From Rhizobium leguminosarum bv. trifolii WSM2297 (GTDB lineage: Bacteria > Pseudomonadota > Alphaproteobacteria > Rhizobiales > Rhizobiaceae), in NCBI RefSeq assembly GCF_000271845.1, contig NZ_JH719395.1:62001-126000 (forward strand): 64,000 nucleotides of DNA, given 5' to 3'. The notes beneath the pieces are model-generated. The model saw only the letters and a program-made list of their open reading frames with translations, did not search any database and was not told where the DNA came from. The translations under genes and the position numbers were made by a program. This document shows, one piece after another, positions 35,106 to 44,524 of this stretch (position 1 is the stretch's first letter; every line of letters starts with the position of its first letter).

Positions 35106-36704
35106 ATGCTCAAGAATTTCAACGGACGTCCGTCCCTCGCCACTGTGCTCAAGGCTTCTACCGTCGCCGGTATCGCAGCCGCTGTGCTTGCAACCGGCGT
35201 TCCGCTCGAAATCACCCGGTCTTATGCCGAAGCTGTCAAGGTTCAAGCGCCTGCCGTCCCGAGCTTCGCCAATGTCGTCGATGCCGTTTCGCCGGCCGTC
35301 GTTTCCGTCCGCGTCGAAAACCGCGTCAATCCCGTCTCCGACAACAATGACGGTTTCTCCTTCGATTTCAACGGCCGCGGCTTTGACGATCTTCCCGACG
35401 ATCACCCGCTGAAGCGGTTTTTCAAGCAGTTCGGCCAGGAGCCGAATGACCAGCAGGGCCATCAGCGGCGCTTCGGCCAGAACGGCCCCGGTGGTCCGGG
35501 CGGCCCGAATGGCCCCGGCGGCAAAGGTCGTCTGCGTCCGGTCGCTCAAGGGTCCGGCTTCTTCATCTCCGAGGACGGCTATATCGTCACCAACAACCAC
35601 GTCGTTTCCGATGGCCAGGCCTTCGTTGCTGTCATGAATGACGGCACCGAGCTCGATGCGAAGCTGATCGGCAAGGATCCGCGCACAGACCTCGCTGTCT
35701 TGAAGGTCGACGGCAAGGGCAAGAAGTTCACCTATGTCAACTGGGCCGATGACAACAATGTCCGCGTCGGCGACTGGGTCGTCGCCGTCGGCAACCCCTT
35801 CGGCCTCGGCGGCACGGTGACCGCAGGCATCGTTTCGGCCCGCGGCCGCGATATCGGTTCCGGTCCCTATGACGATTACCTGCAGGTGGATGCCGCCGTG
35901 AACCGCGGCAACTCCGGTGGTCCGACCTTCAACCTCAACGGCGAAGTCGTCGGCATCAACACGGCGATCTTCTCGCCGTCGGGCGGCAGCGTCGGCATCG
36001 CCTTCGCCATTCCGGCCTCGACCGCCAGGGATGTCGTCGCCGATCTGATGAAGGATGGCCAGGTTTCGCGTGGCTGGCTCGGCGTCCAGATCCAGCCGGT
36101 GACCAAGGATATCGCCGAATCCATCGGCCTTTCCGAGCCGAGCGGCGCCCTCGTCGTTGCCCCGCAGGCCGGATCACCGGGTGACAAGGCCGGCATGAAG
36201 GCCGGCGACGTCGTCACCGCGCTGAACGGTGAAACGATCAAGGATGCCCGTGATCTCAGCCGCCGCATCGGCGCGATGCAGCCGGGCAGCAAGGTCGAGC
36301 TTTCGGTCTGGCGCGCCGGCAAGGCCCAGCCTCTGACCGTCGAACTCGGCACGCTGCCGGCCGATCAGAAGGATGCGTCTGCCGACGACAACAGCCAGCC
36401 GCAGCAGCCTGAGGCACCGGCTTCCGAGAAGGCGCTTGCCGATCTCGGCCTGACGGTCGGTCCTTCCGATGATGGCAAGGGCCTGGCGATCACCGGCATC
36501 GATCCGGACTCCGACGCTGCCGACAAGGGCATCAAGGAAGGCGAGAAGATCACCTCCGTCAACAACCAGGAGGTTTCCAGCCCCGCCGATGTCGTCAAGG
36601 TGCTGAACCAGGCGAAGAAGGATGGCCGCACCCGGGCGCTGTTCCAGATCCAGTCGAGCGAAGGAAGCCGCTTCGTCGCGCTGCCGATCAACGGCCAAGG
36701 CTGA
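35106..36704 (+). CDS. degP: Periplasmic serine protease DegP (Do/HtrA family)
   Basis: A 532-residue periplasmic protease and chaperone. A long signal peptide (about residues 1-41) precedes a Gly/Pro/Asn-rich LA loop (GQNGPGGPGGPNGPGGKG). The triad is His165 (TNNHVV), Asp195 (RTDLAVLKV) and Ser270 (RGNSGGP). Two PDZ domains follow (GSPGDKAGMKAGDVVTALNG and a divergent second from about 435). It lies 243 bases downstream of cycL with its own leader, and a hairpin follows it. The cyc-degP order is conserved in rhizobia. Confidence 0.93.
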   Translation: MLKNFNGRPSLATVLKASTVAGIAAAVLATGVPLEITRSYAEAVKVQAPAVPSFANVVDAVSPAVVSVRVENRVNPVSDNNDGFSFDFNGRGFDDLPDDHPLKRFFKQFGQEPNDQQGHQRRFGQNGPGGPGGPNGPGGKGRLRPVAQGSGFFISEDGYIVTNNHVVSDGQAFVAVMNDGTELDAKLIGKDPRTDLAVLKVDGKGKKFTYVNWADDNNVRVGDWVVAVGNPFGLGGTVTAGIVSARGRDIGSGPYDDYLQVDAAVNRGNSGGPTFNLNGEVVGINTAIFSPSGGSVGIAFAIPASTARDVVADLMKDGQVSRGWLGVQIQPVTKDIAESIGLSEPSGALVVAPQAGSPGDKAGMKAGDVVTALNGETIKDARDLSRRIGAMQPGSKVELSVWRAGKAQPLTVELGTLPADQKDASADDNSQPQQPEAPASEKALADLGLTVGPSDDGKGLAITGIDPDSDAADKGIKEGEKITSVNNQEVSSPADVVKVLNQAKKDGRTRALFQIQSSEGSRFVALPINGQG

Positions 36705-36719
36705 TTTTTAGGAAAACCG

Positions 36720-36749
36720 GAGCCGTGCGGATGAAAACCCGCGCGGCTC
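36720..36749 (+). terminator. Terminator-like hairpin after degP
   Basis: GAGCCGTGCGG pairs with CCCGCGCGGCTC (stem GAGCCG/CGGCTC plus inner GC pairs) around ATGAAAA and is followed by GATTGTTCTGATTTT. It separates degP from the response regulator gene. Confidence 0.5.
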
Positions 36750-36778
36750 GATTGTTCTGATTTTGAAGGATGATCGCG

Positions 36779-37525
36779 ATGAGCGCCGCCCCGCAGGAAG
36801 ATGCTTTGAGCCTTGCCGAAACGCAGCCGGTGGGTAATGTCGGCCGCATGAAGATTCTCATCATCGAAGATGATCTCGAAGCCGCGGTCTACCTCACGAA
36901 AGCCTTTCGCGAGGCAGGTATCGTCGCCGATCACGCCAGCGACGGCGAAGCCGGCCTGTTCATGGGGTCGGAGAATACCTACGACGTCATTGTCATCGAC
37001 CGCATGCTGCCGCGCCGGGACGGGCTCTCGGTCATCAGCGAGCTGCGCCGCAAGGCGATCCATACACCTGTTCTCATTCTCTCCGCCCTCGGCCAGGTCG
37101 ACGACCGCGTCACCGGCCTTCGCGCCGGCGGCGACGACTACCTGCCGAAGCCCTATGCCTTCAGCGAGCTTCTGGCACGCGTCGAGGTGCTCGGCCGCCG
37201 CAAGGGCACGCCGGATCAGGATGTCGTCTATCGCGTCGCCGATCTCGAACTCGACCGGCTCTCCCACGAGGTGCGTCGCGGCGGCAAGGAAATCCCCCTG
37301 CAGCCGCGCGAATTCCGCCTGCTCGAATACCTGATGAAGAATGCCGGCCAGGTGGTGACCCGCACCATGCTGCTTGAAAACGTCTGGGATTATCACTTCG
37401 ACCCGCAGACCAACGTCATCGACGTCCACGTCTCGCGCCTGCGCTCGAAGATCGAGAAGGACTACAGCCAGCCGCTCCTGAAGACCATTCGGGGCGCGGG
37501 GTACATGATCAAGGACGAGGGATGA
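36779..37525 (+). CDS. OmpR-family response regulator
   Basis: A 248-residue regulator. The receiver domain (MKILIIEDDLEAAVYLTKAF) has Asp74 in VIDRMLPRRDG and Lys124 in YLPKPYAF; a winged-helix effector domain ends VHVSRLRSKIEKDYSQPLLK. A Shine-Dalgarno AAGGA lies 9 bases before ATG 36779; starts at 36770 and 36848 are alternatives, the last removing a 23-residue leader. It overlaps the kinase gene by 4 bases. This pair between degP and glnE is conserved in rhizobia, but I know no established signal. Confidence 0.87.
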   Translation: MSAAPQEDALSLAETQPVGNVGRMKILIIEDDLEAAVYLTKAFREAGIVADHASDGEAGLFMGSENTYDVIVIDRMLPRRDGLSVISELRRKAIHTPVLILSALGQVDDRVTGLRAGGDDYLPKPYAFSELLARVEVLGRRKGTPDQDVVYRVADLELDRLSHEVRRGGKEIPLQPREFRLLEYLMKNAGQVVTRTMLLENVWDYHFDPQTNVIDVHVSRLRSKIEKDYSQPLLKTIRGAGYMIKDEG

Positions 37526-38934
37526 GCCGCTTCAGGGTTCTCTTCAAGTCCACCGCAGTCCGCCTTTCGGCACTCTATATCCTGCTTTTCGCCATCTGCG
37601 CCGCGACCCTCGTCTTCTATGTGACGGCGATGTCGGAACGGCTGCTGACCGGCCAAATCCGCGACGCCGTCAAACAGGAGGTGGAGCAGGTCCAGCGCGC
37701 CTATGACACCGGCGGCATGAACCTTCTCCTGCGCACCATGGAGCGGCGTGCCCGCCAGCCGGGCGCCAATCTCTATATCATCGCCGGTCCCTCGGGCGAT
37801 ATTCTTGCCGGCAACGTCGCCTCGGTGCAGCCGGGTGTCTTCGAGGAAATCGGCTGGACCTCCGCTCCCTTCGCCTATCAACGCTACACCGACGGTGGTG
37901 GTGTCGAGCGCCGCCATCGGGCCATTGCCAATATCTTCGTGCTCGACAACGGTCTCAGAATCCTGATCGGCCGCGACCTCGGCGACCCCGAGCGGTTTCG
38001 TTTGCTGGTGCGCCAGGCGCTGATGGTGGCCTTGGCAATCATGGGGCTCGGCGCCATCATCATCTGGTTCGCCATCGGCCGCAACGCGCTGAAACGCATC
38101 GACCGCATGTCCGATGCCAGCAAGAAGATCATGGCCGGCGACCTGTCGCAGCGCCTGCCGGTCGGCGGTTCCGGCGATGAATTCGACCGGCTGTCGATGT
38201 CTTTGAACACCATGCTGGAGCGCATCGAGAAGCTGAACGAGGGCTTGCGGCAGGTCTCCGACAATATCGCCCACGACCTCAAGACGCCGCTGACGCGGCT
38301 GCGCAACAAGGCGGCCGATGCGCTCGATATCGCCGACGGCGAGACGCGGCGCACCGCCCTCGAAGGCATTATTTCCGAATCCGACCAGCTGATCCGCACC
38401 TTCAACGCGTTGCTGATGATCTCCCGCGTCGAGGCCGGATCGGTTGCGGCGGAGATGTCGCCGGTGGAGCTTTCGGCGATCGTCTCCGATAGCGCCGAGC
38501 TTTACGAACCGGCGGCGGAGGAGGCCGGGCTCGGCCTCAACGCCAGCGTCGAGCCCGGTGTCGAGGTGCAGGGCAATCGCGAACTGATCGGCCAGGCGAT
38601 CTTCAACCTGCTCGACAATGCCATCAAATACTCCTCCGACACCGAAGGGGCGGGCACCGTGTCGCTGAAGCTTGCCCGCTGCCCGGATGGCATCTGCCTT
38701 TCGGTGGCCGATCACGGGCCGGGCGTTCCGGCCGATAGGCGCGACGACGTGGTCAAGCGCTTCGTCCGCCTCGACGAAAGCCGTTCGAAGCCGGGGACGG
38801 GGCTCGGCCTTTCGCTTGTCGAAGCGGTGATGGAGCTGCACAATGGCCGGCTGGAACTCTCCGATACCGATCCCGACAGGCCCGGACAGCGCGGCCTGAC
38901 CGTCAGCATGATCTTCCCGGCCAAGGCCGCCTGA
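37522..38934 (+). CDS. Sensor histidine kinase
   Basis: A 470-residue membrane kinase with TM1 (LSALYILLFAICAATLVFYV), a periplasmic domain (ERLLTGQIRDAVKQEVEQVQ onward), TM2 (ALMVALAIMGLGAIIIWFAI), HAMP (KKIMAGDLSQRLPVGGSGDE), HisKA with His251 in NIAHDLKTPLTRLRNKA, and HATPase (NLLDNAIKYS, DHGPGVP, GTGLGLSLV). The ATGA overlap with the regulator gene marks them as one unit. The stimulus is unknown; position beside degP makes envelope stress a reasonable guess only. Confidence 0.88.
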   Translation: MSRFRVLFKSTAVRLSALYILLFAICAATLVFYVTAMSERLLTGQIRDAVKQEVEQVQRAYDTGGMNLLLRTMERRARQPGANLYIIAGPSGDILAGNVASVQPGVFEEIGWTSAPFAYQRYTDGGGVERRHRAIANIFVLDNGLRILIGRDLGDPERFRLLVRQALMVALAIMGLGAIIIWFAIGRNALKRIDRMSDASKKIMAGDLSQRLPVGGSGDEFDRLSMSLNTMLERIEKLNEGLRQVSDNIAHDLKTPLTRLRNKAADALDIADGETRRTALEGIISESDQLIRTFNALLMISRVEAGSVAAEMSPVELSAIVSDSAELYEPAAEEAGLGLNASVEPGVEVQGNRELIGQAIFNLLDNAIKYSSDTEGAGTVSLKLARCPDGICLSVADHGPGVPADRRDDVVKRFVRLDESRSKPGTGLGLSLVEAVMELHNGRLELSDTDPDRPGQRGLTVSMIFPAKAA

Positions 38935-39069
38935 ACTCTTCCACCGAATTGCGATCCGCTGAATCGCGTATTGGCGGTTTGGCACGAAAACCCTAGTTTA
39001 GTCCCGATCGAAGGGCGGTTCGCGATTCCACGTGAATGTTTCCTTCGGCTCAAAAGCCAGGGAGAGCGC

Positions 39070-42027
39070 ATGCTGACGAAATCGACGCATGGTCTGACGG
39101 ATGTGGCCGAAGGACTGCTGCGTCCGTTGAACCAGACCGAGTTGAAGCTGGCGCTGGCCGACCTTCAGGAGGCCGGAAAAGGCGAGCCGTCGGTGGCTGC
39201 GATGCTGAAGGCGGAAGGCCCGCTGCGCGATTTCATCGCCGCGGCGCTGACCCTGTCGCCCTATCTGCGCGAAATCGTCAACCTTGATCCTGCCGTCCTC
39301 GCCGGCGCCATCACCGCGCCGCTGGAGCCGCAGATCGAGGCGCTGGTCGCCGAGGCCAGGGGCTGCTGGCGGCCGGACGGCGAGGGGATAGCTCCCATCG
39401 AATCCGCGGTGATGACCAGGCTGCGCGTCATCAAGCGCAAGGCAGCCTTCCTCGTCGCGCTCGCCGACCTCTCGCGCATCTTCGACGGGCGGGCGACGAC
39501 GGCCTGGCTGAGCGAGCTTGCCGAAGCTTCGGTTGCCGCCGCGATCGATCATCTGCTGCTGGCGGCGCATGAGAGCGGAAAGCTGCGGTTGCGCAATCCG
39601 GAAGCCCCCAGCGACGGCTCCGGGCTGATCGTGCTTGGCATGGGCAAACTCGGCGCCTGCGAGCTCAACTACTCCTCCGATATCGACCTCGTCGTCTTCT
39701 TCGACGAGGAGGCGGGCATCATGCCCGATCCCGATGACGCGATCGAGGTCTTCCCCAGGATGATGCGCCGGCTGGTGCGCATCCTGCAGGAGCGCACCGC
39801 CGACGGCTACGTCTTCCGCACAGATCTCAGACTGCGTCCCGATCCCGGCTCGACGCCGCTGGCGATCCCAGTCGAGGCGGCGATGATCTATTACGAGGGC
39901 AGGGGCCAGAACTGGGAGCGGGCAGCCTTCATCAAGGCGCGCGCCGTTGCCGGCGACCTTGCGGCGGGCGGCGATTTCCTGCGCGGACTTTCCCCTTTCG
40001 TCTTCCGCAAATATCTCGATTACGCGGCCATCGCCGATATTCATTCGATCAAGCGGCAGATCCACGCACATAAGGGCCACGGCGCCATCGCGGTCAAAGG
40101 CCATAACGTCAAGCTCGGCCGCGGCGGCATCCGCGAGATCGAATTTTTCGTCCAGACCCAGCAGCTGATTGCCGGCGGCCGTATGCCGGCACTGCGCGGC
40201 CGGGCGACGGAAGAAACGCTCGGCGAACTCACCAAGGCCAAATGGATCGACGCGGAGACCCGAGACGAGCTGACCGAGGCCTACTGGTTCCTGCGCGACG
40301 TCGAGCACCGCATCCAGATGGTGCGCGACGAGCAGACCCACCTGCTGCCGGAGACCGATGCCGACCTGAAGCGCATCGCCTTCATGATGGGTTTCACCGA
40401 TACGCCGAGCTTTGCCGAACGGCTGGTCGGCGTGCTGAAGACGGTCGAGCGGCGTTATGCCCAGCTGTTCGAACAGGAAAGCAAGCTTTCCACCGGCAGC
40501 GGGAACCTCGTCTTTACCGGTCAGGGTGACGATCCCGATACGCTGGAAACGCTGAAGAAGCTCGGCTTTACCAGACCGTCCGACATTTCCCGCATTATCC
40601 GCACCTGGCATTATGGCCGCTACCGCGCGACGCAATCGGTCGAGGCGCGCGAAAGGCTGACGGAGCTGGCGCCGGAGCTTTTGCGCGTCTTCGGCGAAAG
40701 CAAACGCGCCGACGAAGCGCTGCTGCGTTTCGACAGCTTCATCTCGGGCCTTCCCTCGGGCATCCAGCTCTTCTCGCTGCTCGGCAGCAACCCGGTGCTG
40801 CTGTCGCTGATCGTCAACATCATGTCTTCGGCGCCTCGGCTTGCCGAGGTGATCGCCGCCAGGCCGCATGTCTTCGACGGCATGCTCGATCCCGGCCTGA
40901 TGGCCGAATTGCCGACCCGCGATTATCTCGGCGAGCGGCTGAAAGCTTCGCTTGCCCAGGGGCGTCACTATGAGGAGGTACTCGACCGGCTGCGCATCTT
41001 CGCCGCCGAGCAGCGCTTTCTGATCGGCATTCGTCTGCTCACCGGCGCAATCAATGGGGATATGGCCGCACGCGCCTTCACCCATCTCGCCGATCTCATC
41101 ATCGCGGCGGCACTCGATGCCGTGGTGAGCGAAATGCGCGCCGCACACGGCGATTATCCCAGCGGGCGCATCGCCGTTGCCGGCATGGGCAAGCTCGGCA
41201 GCTTCGAGCTGACGGCAGGCTCCGACATCGATCTGATCCTGCTCTATGATTATGACGATGCCGCCTCCGAATCCGATGGAGCAAAACCGCTCGACGCGAC
41301 GCGTTATTTCACCCGCATCACCCAGAGGCTGATCGCCGCCCTGTCGGCGCCAACCGCCGAAGGCGTGCTCTACGAAGTCGACATGCGGCTGCGCCCATCC
41401 GGCAACAAGGGGCCGGTCGCCACCCGCATCAATGCCTTCGGCAAGTATCAGCGCCAGGAGGCATGGACCTGGGAGCATATGGCGCTCAGCCGCGCCAGAT
41501 TAATCTGCGGCGATGACAGTCTGATCGCCGAGACCGAACATATCGTCCACGAGGTGCTGTCGGCTGATCGCGACATTGCCAAGGTGGCGCACGACGTCGC
41601 CGAAATGCGCGAACTGATCGACAAGGAAAAGCCGCCGGCCGGCCCATGGGACCTGAAGCTGATCCCCGGCGGCGTCATCGACCTCGAATTCATCGCCCAG
41701 TACCTGGCGCTGATCGCCCCGACCAAGGGCGTCGGCATTGCCGTCAACGGGATGAGTACCGGCGAGGCGCTGAAGGTGCTTGGCGACCGGCTGATGGCGA
41801 CCGCCGATCTCGACACCTGCCTCGAAGCCTTCGCCCTTTATACCGGCCTTTCGCAGCTGATCCGCCTGTCGATCGACGGCCTGTTCGATCCGAACGACGC
41901 GCCGGCCGGCCTCATCGAACTCGTCTGCCGCGCCGGCGACTGCCCCGATATCAAGACGCTGGAAGGCGAGCTGAAACGGCTTTCGAAGGCTGTGAGAAAA
42001 ATATTTTTGAATGTCGTGAAGGCTTAA
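39070..42027 (+). CDS. glnE: Glutamine synthetase adenylyltransferase / adenylyl-removing enzyme GlnE
   Basis: A 985-residue bifunctional enzyme that adds AMP to, and removes it from, glutamine synthetase in response to nitrogen status signalled by PII. Two nucleotidyltransferase domains are visible: GMGKLGACELNYSSDIDLVV near residue 190 (adenylyl-removing half) and GMGKLGSFELTAGSDIDLIL near 705 (adenylylating half), each followed by DLRLRP or DMRLRPSGNKG. ATG 39070 has GGAG 7 bases upstream; an open extension to 38971 lacks this. The stop overlaps the convergent pleC-like gene by 4 bases. Confidence 0.94.
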   Translation: MLTKSTHGLTDVAEGLLRPLNQTELKLALADLQEAGKGEPSVAAMLKAEGPLRDFIAAALTLSPYLREIVNLDPAVLAGAITAPLEPQIEALVAEARGCWRPDGEGIAPIESAVMTRLRVIKRKAAFLVALADLSRIFDGRATTAWLSELAEASVAAAIDHLLLAAHESGKLRLRNPEAPSDGSGLIVLGMGKLGACELNYSSDIDLVVFFDEEAGIMPDPDDAIEVFPRMMRRLVRILQERTADGYVFRTDLRLRPDPGSTPLAIPVEAAMIYYEGRGQNWERAAFIKARAVAGDLAAGGDFLRGLSPFVFRKYLDYAAIADIHSIKRQIHAHKGHGAIAVKGHNVKLGRGGIREIEFFVQTQQLIAGGRMPALRGRATEETLGELTKAKWIDAETRDELTEAYWFLRDVEHRIQMVRDEQTHLLPETDADLKRIAFMMGFTDTPSFAERLVGVLKTVERRYAQLFEQESKLSTGSGNLVFTGQGDDPDTLETLKKLGFTRPSDISRIIRTWHYGRYRATQSVEARERLTELAPELLRVFGESKRADEALLRFDSFISGLPSGIQLFSLLGSNPVLLSLIVNIMSSAPRLAEVIAARPHVFDGMLDPGLMAELPTRDYLGERLKASLAQGRHYEEVLDRLRIFAAEQRFLIGIRLLTGAINGDMAARAFTHLADLIIAAALDAVVSEMRAAHGDYPSGRIAVAGMGKLGSFELTAGSDIDLILLYDYDDAASESDGAKPLDATRYFTRITQRLIAALSAPTAEGVLYEVDMRLRPSGNKGPVATRINAFGKYQRQEAWTWEHMALSRARLICGDDSLIAETEHIVHEVLSADRDIAKVAHDVAEMRELIDKEKPPAGPWDLKLIPGGVIDLEFIAQYLALIAPTKGVGIAVNGMSTGEALKVLGDRLMATADLDTCLEAFALYTGLSQLIRLSIDGLFDPNDAPAGLIELVCRAGDCPDIKTLEGELKRLSKAVRKIFLNVVKA

Positions 42028-44333
42028 AGATCATCGGGAATGCGCAAGGAGATCACCGTGCCCACAGCTTCGCGGGAGCGGATCTTCATGCGACCGCCAT
42101 GCAGCGCGGTCAGCGAGCGGGAGATGGCGAGCCCGAGGCCGGAGCCGCCCTTGCTCTTGGCATACTGGCTCTGCACCTGCTCGAAGGGCTGGCCGATCTT
42201 CGACAGCGCCGAGCGCGGAATGCCGATGCCGGTGTCGGCGATGGTGACGAGGACGGCGCCATCGATGCGGCGGGTGCGCACCGCAATGCGGCCGCCATTG
42301 TCGGTGAACTTCACCGCATTGGAGAGCAGGTTGAGAAGCACCTGTTTCATCGCCCGGCGGTCGGCCGTCAGTGTCAGGCCGGATGAGATGCGCTGGTCGA
42401 TGACGATGTTCTTTTCGGCCGCCGGTATGGCGGTGAAGCGCAGGCTTTCCTCGATCAGCGGCACCAGATCGATGCGCTCGCAATGGAGCCTGAGATGGCC
42501 GGCCTCGATCTTCGACATGTCGAGAATGTCGTTGATGACGTTGAGCAGATGTTTGCCGCTGTCATGGATGTCGCGCGCGTATTCGTCGTATTTCAGCGAG
42601 CCGAGCGGTCCGAACATTTGGTTCTGCAGGATTTCCGAAAAGCCGAGGATGGCGTTCAGCGGCGTACGCAGCTCATGCGACATATTGGCGAGGAATTCCG
42701 ATTTCGCCTTGTTGGCGGCCTCGGCGCGCTCTTTCTCCGCCTGGTAGTTGGCGTTCGCTGTCGAAAGCTCGGATTTCTGGCTCTCCAGCGTCTGGCGCGA
42801 GGCGGAAAGATCGCCGATCGTCGCCATCAGCCGGCGCTCGGACTCACGCAGCCGCTCCTGGTGGCGTTTCATCAGGGTGATGTCGGTGCCCACGGAGACC
42901 CTGCCGCCGTCGCGGGTGCGCCGCTCGTTGATCTGCAGCCAGCGCTCGTCGGCAAGCTGCACCTCCGTCGTGCGTGAATAGCCGGGGCCGTCGGCATCGG
43001 CGATCCGCCGTTCGATAACCGGGCGGGCCGCGGCGGCATTGACGATCGAGCGCTCGGTGCCGGGCACGAGCACGCTGTCCGGCAGGCCGTAGGCCTGCTG
43101 GAAATGGGTGTTGCACATCACCAGCCGATCGTTCTTGTCCCAGAGCACGAAGGCTTCCGAGGTGCATTCGATGGCGTCGGCAAGACGCTGGTCGGCTTCC
43201 GCGTAGCGCTGGGCCAGCCGATGCTGTTCGGTCACGTCCATGGCGATGCCGATCAGGTGCACGCGGCCGGAATTGCTGCGGATCACCTGGGCGCGGGCGC
43301 GCATCCAGACATAATGGCCGCCGGCATGGCGCATACGGAAGATCTGATCGACCTGGCCGGAGTGGCCCTTGGCGATGGCGCGGGCGATCTCGTAGAGCCC
43401 GCCGTCATCGGGATGCATCAGGCGGGCGGCTTCGCCGAAGCCCATCGTCTTGTCGGAGCCCGGCAGGCCGAGCATGTCGTACATCGATCGCGACCAGAAG
43501 AATTCGCGGTTCTCGAAATCGAAGTCCCAAAGGCCGCAGCGGCCGCGCGACAGCGCCGTCTCGACGCGCAGGTTCGATTCCAGGAAGATGTCGTCGGCGT
43601 CACGGGCGCGCTTCACCTGCGTGTAATAGGCATAGAGGATGACCAGCAGGATCGAGGAGATGCCGGCAAACAGCGTGACGTTGAGGGCCAGCTGCTCGCG
43701 CCAGAGCCGGCTGATCTCGTCGAGCGAGGTGGCGGCGACGATATAACCGCCGGCATTGCCCATCAGCGTGATCTCGGCGTAATGCGGCACGCCGCCGATC
43801 GTCGTTTCGATGACGCCGGCGCGATCGCCGAAACGCCGGATCGCCGAGACCTCGGGGAAGAAATCACCGACATTGCTGCCGACATGCGAAAGCCCGGCGG
43901 TCGTTGCGGCAAAGACCTTGCCGCTTGCCTGCACGAGTAGCACGAAGGCGCCAGTGTCGAGCCGGTCCTGCGGCAGGAACCTGGCGAGCCGCGCCTGCGC
44001 TTCGGCGATATCGCCGCTGTCGAAGATGTCGGAGGCATCGGCAAAGACGGCCGAGGCGGTCGCGGCCGAAAGCGCGGTGGCATGGCGGGCAGAGGCTTCC
44101 AGGCGGGAGTATTCGCTGACCATGCCGAAGAAATGTGAGGCGGCGACGACGAAGAGGAAGGCGACGATCAGCGCCGGAATGGCGCGCTTCAACAGCAGCT
44201 CGGCCTTTGGCAGATGACGCAGAAGCGGTTCCGATGTCGCATGACCGGAGAGGCTGTCTCGCCAGGCTTTCAGCCCGTCAAAATCGACACGCAGCCGTCC
44301 ACCGGCCACGGTTGCCCGTCGCACGTCCATCAT
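42024..44333 (-). CDS. pleC: PAS-domain sensor histidine kinase, PleC-like
   Basis: A 769-residue membrane kinase with TM1 (AIPALIVAFLFVVAASHFFG), a periplasmic domain to about 220, TM2 (LNVTLFAGISSILLVILYAY), two PAS domains (about 260-375 and 385-500), a coiled coil, and a PleC/DivJ-type HisKA with His553 in NMSHELRTPLNAILGFSEIL, then HATPase (GGSGLGLAISRSLTALHGG). The kinase beside glnE in S. meliloti is, from memory, PleC, which acts on DivK in the CtrA cell-cycle pathway. The name therefore rests on domain type and synteny. Confidence 0.75.
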   Translation of the reverse strand: MMDVRRATVAGGRLRVDFDGLKAWRDSLSGHATSEPLLRHLPKAELLLKRAIPALIVAFLFVVAASHFFGMVSEYSRLEASARHATALSAATASAVFADASDIFDSGDIAEAQARLARFLPQDRLDTGAFVLLVQASGKVFAATTAGLSHVGSNVGDFFPEVSAIRRFGDRAGVIETTIGGVPHYAEITLMGNAGGYIVAATSLDEISRLWREQLALNVTLFAGISSILLVILYAYYTQVKRARDADDIFLESNLRVETALSRGRCGLWDFDFENREFFWSRSMYDMLGLPGSDKTMGFGEAARLMHPDDGGLYEIARAIAKGHSGQVDQIFRMRHAGGHYVWMRARAQVIRSNSGRVHLIGIAMDVTEQHRLAQRYAEADQRLADAIECTSEAFVLWDKNDRLVMCNTHFQQAYGLPDSVLVPGTERSIVNAAAARPVIERRIADADGPGYSRTTEVQLADERWLQINERRTRDGGRVSVGTDITLMKRHQERLRESERRLMATIGDLSASRQTLESQKSELSTANANYQAEKERAEAANKAKSEFLANMSHELRTPLNAILGFSEILQNQMFGPLGSLKYDEYARDIHDSGKHLLNVINDILDMSKIEAGHLRLHCERIDLVPLIEESLRFTAIPAAEKNIVIDQRISSGLTLTADRRAMKQVLLNLLSNAVKFTDNGGRIAVRTRRIDGAVLVTIADTGIGIPRSALSKIGQPFEQVQSQYAKSKGGSGLGLAISRSLTALHGGRMKIRSREAVGTVISLRIPDDL

Positions 44334-44464
44334 CTCTTTGCCTTGTCCCTCGTGTGATTCGCGCGCCGCTCGCTCGAACCTGAACTAGAGAATCATGGGT
44401 GATTCGCCTTGTCCAGAGGCAAAGGTAAAAATCCGTTAACTATTTATAATTTCGTATTTTTCAG

Positions 44465-44478
44465 GCGATTCGAATCGC
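44465..44478. promoter_or_regulatory. Perfect 14-base palindrome between pleC and pepN
   Basis: GCGATTCGAATCGC is fully self-complementary and lies 132 bases upstream of the pleC-like start, beyond an AT-rich stretch with a lone GTTAAC. Its role is unknown. Confidence 0.3.
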
Positions 44479-44490
44479 TGGGGAAATGGA

Positions 44491-44510
44491 CCGCCGCGTC
44501 TTCGCGGCGG
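44491..44510 (-). terminator. Hairpin downstream of pepN
   Basis: An 8-bp perfect stem CCGCCGCG / CGCGGCGG with loop TCTT begins 15 bases after the pepN stop on the minus strand. It is followed by TCCATTTCCCC rather than a U-run. Confidence 0.5.
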
Positions 44511-44524
44511 CCCGCCGAAGCAAA

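Noticed and set aside
38998..41478. 826-codon open frame opposite glnE
   Set aside because: GlnE is unmistakable on the plus strand; the antisense frame is a codon-bias shadow.
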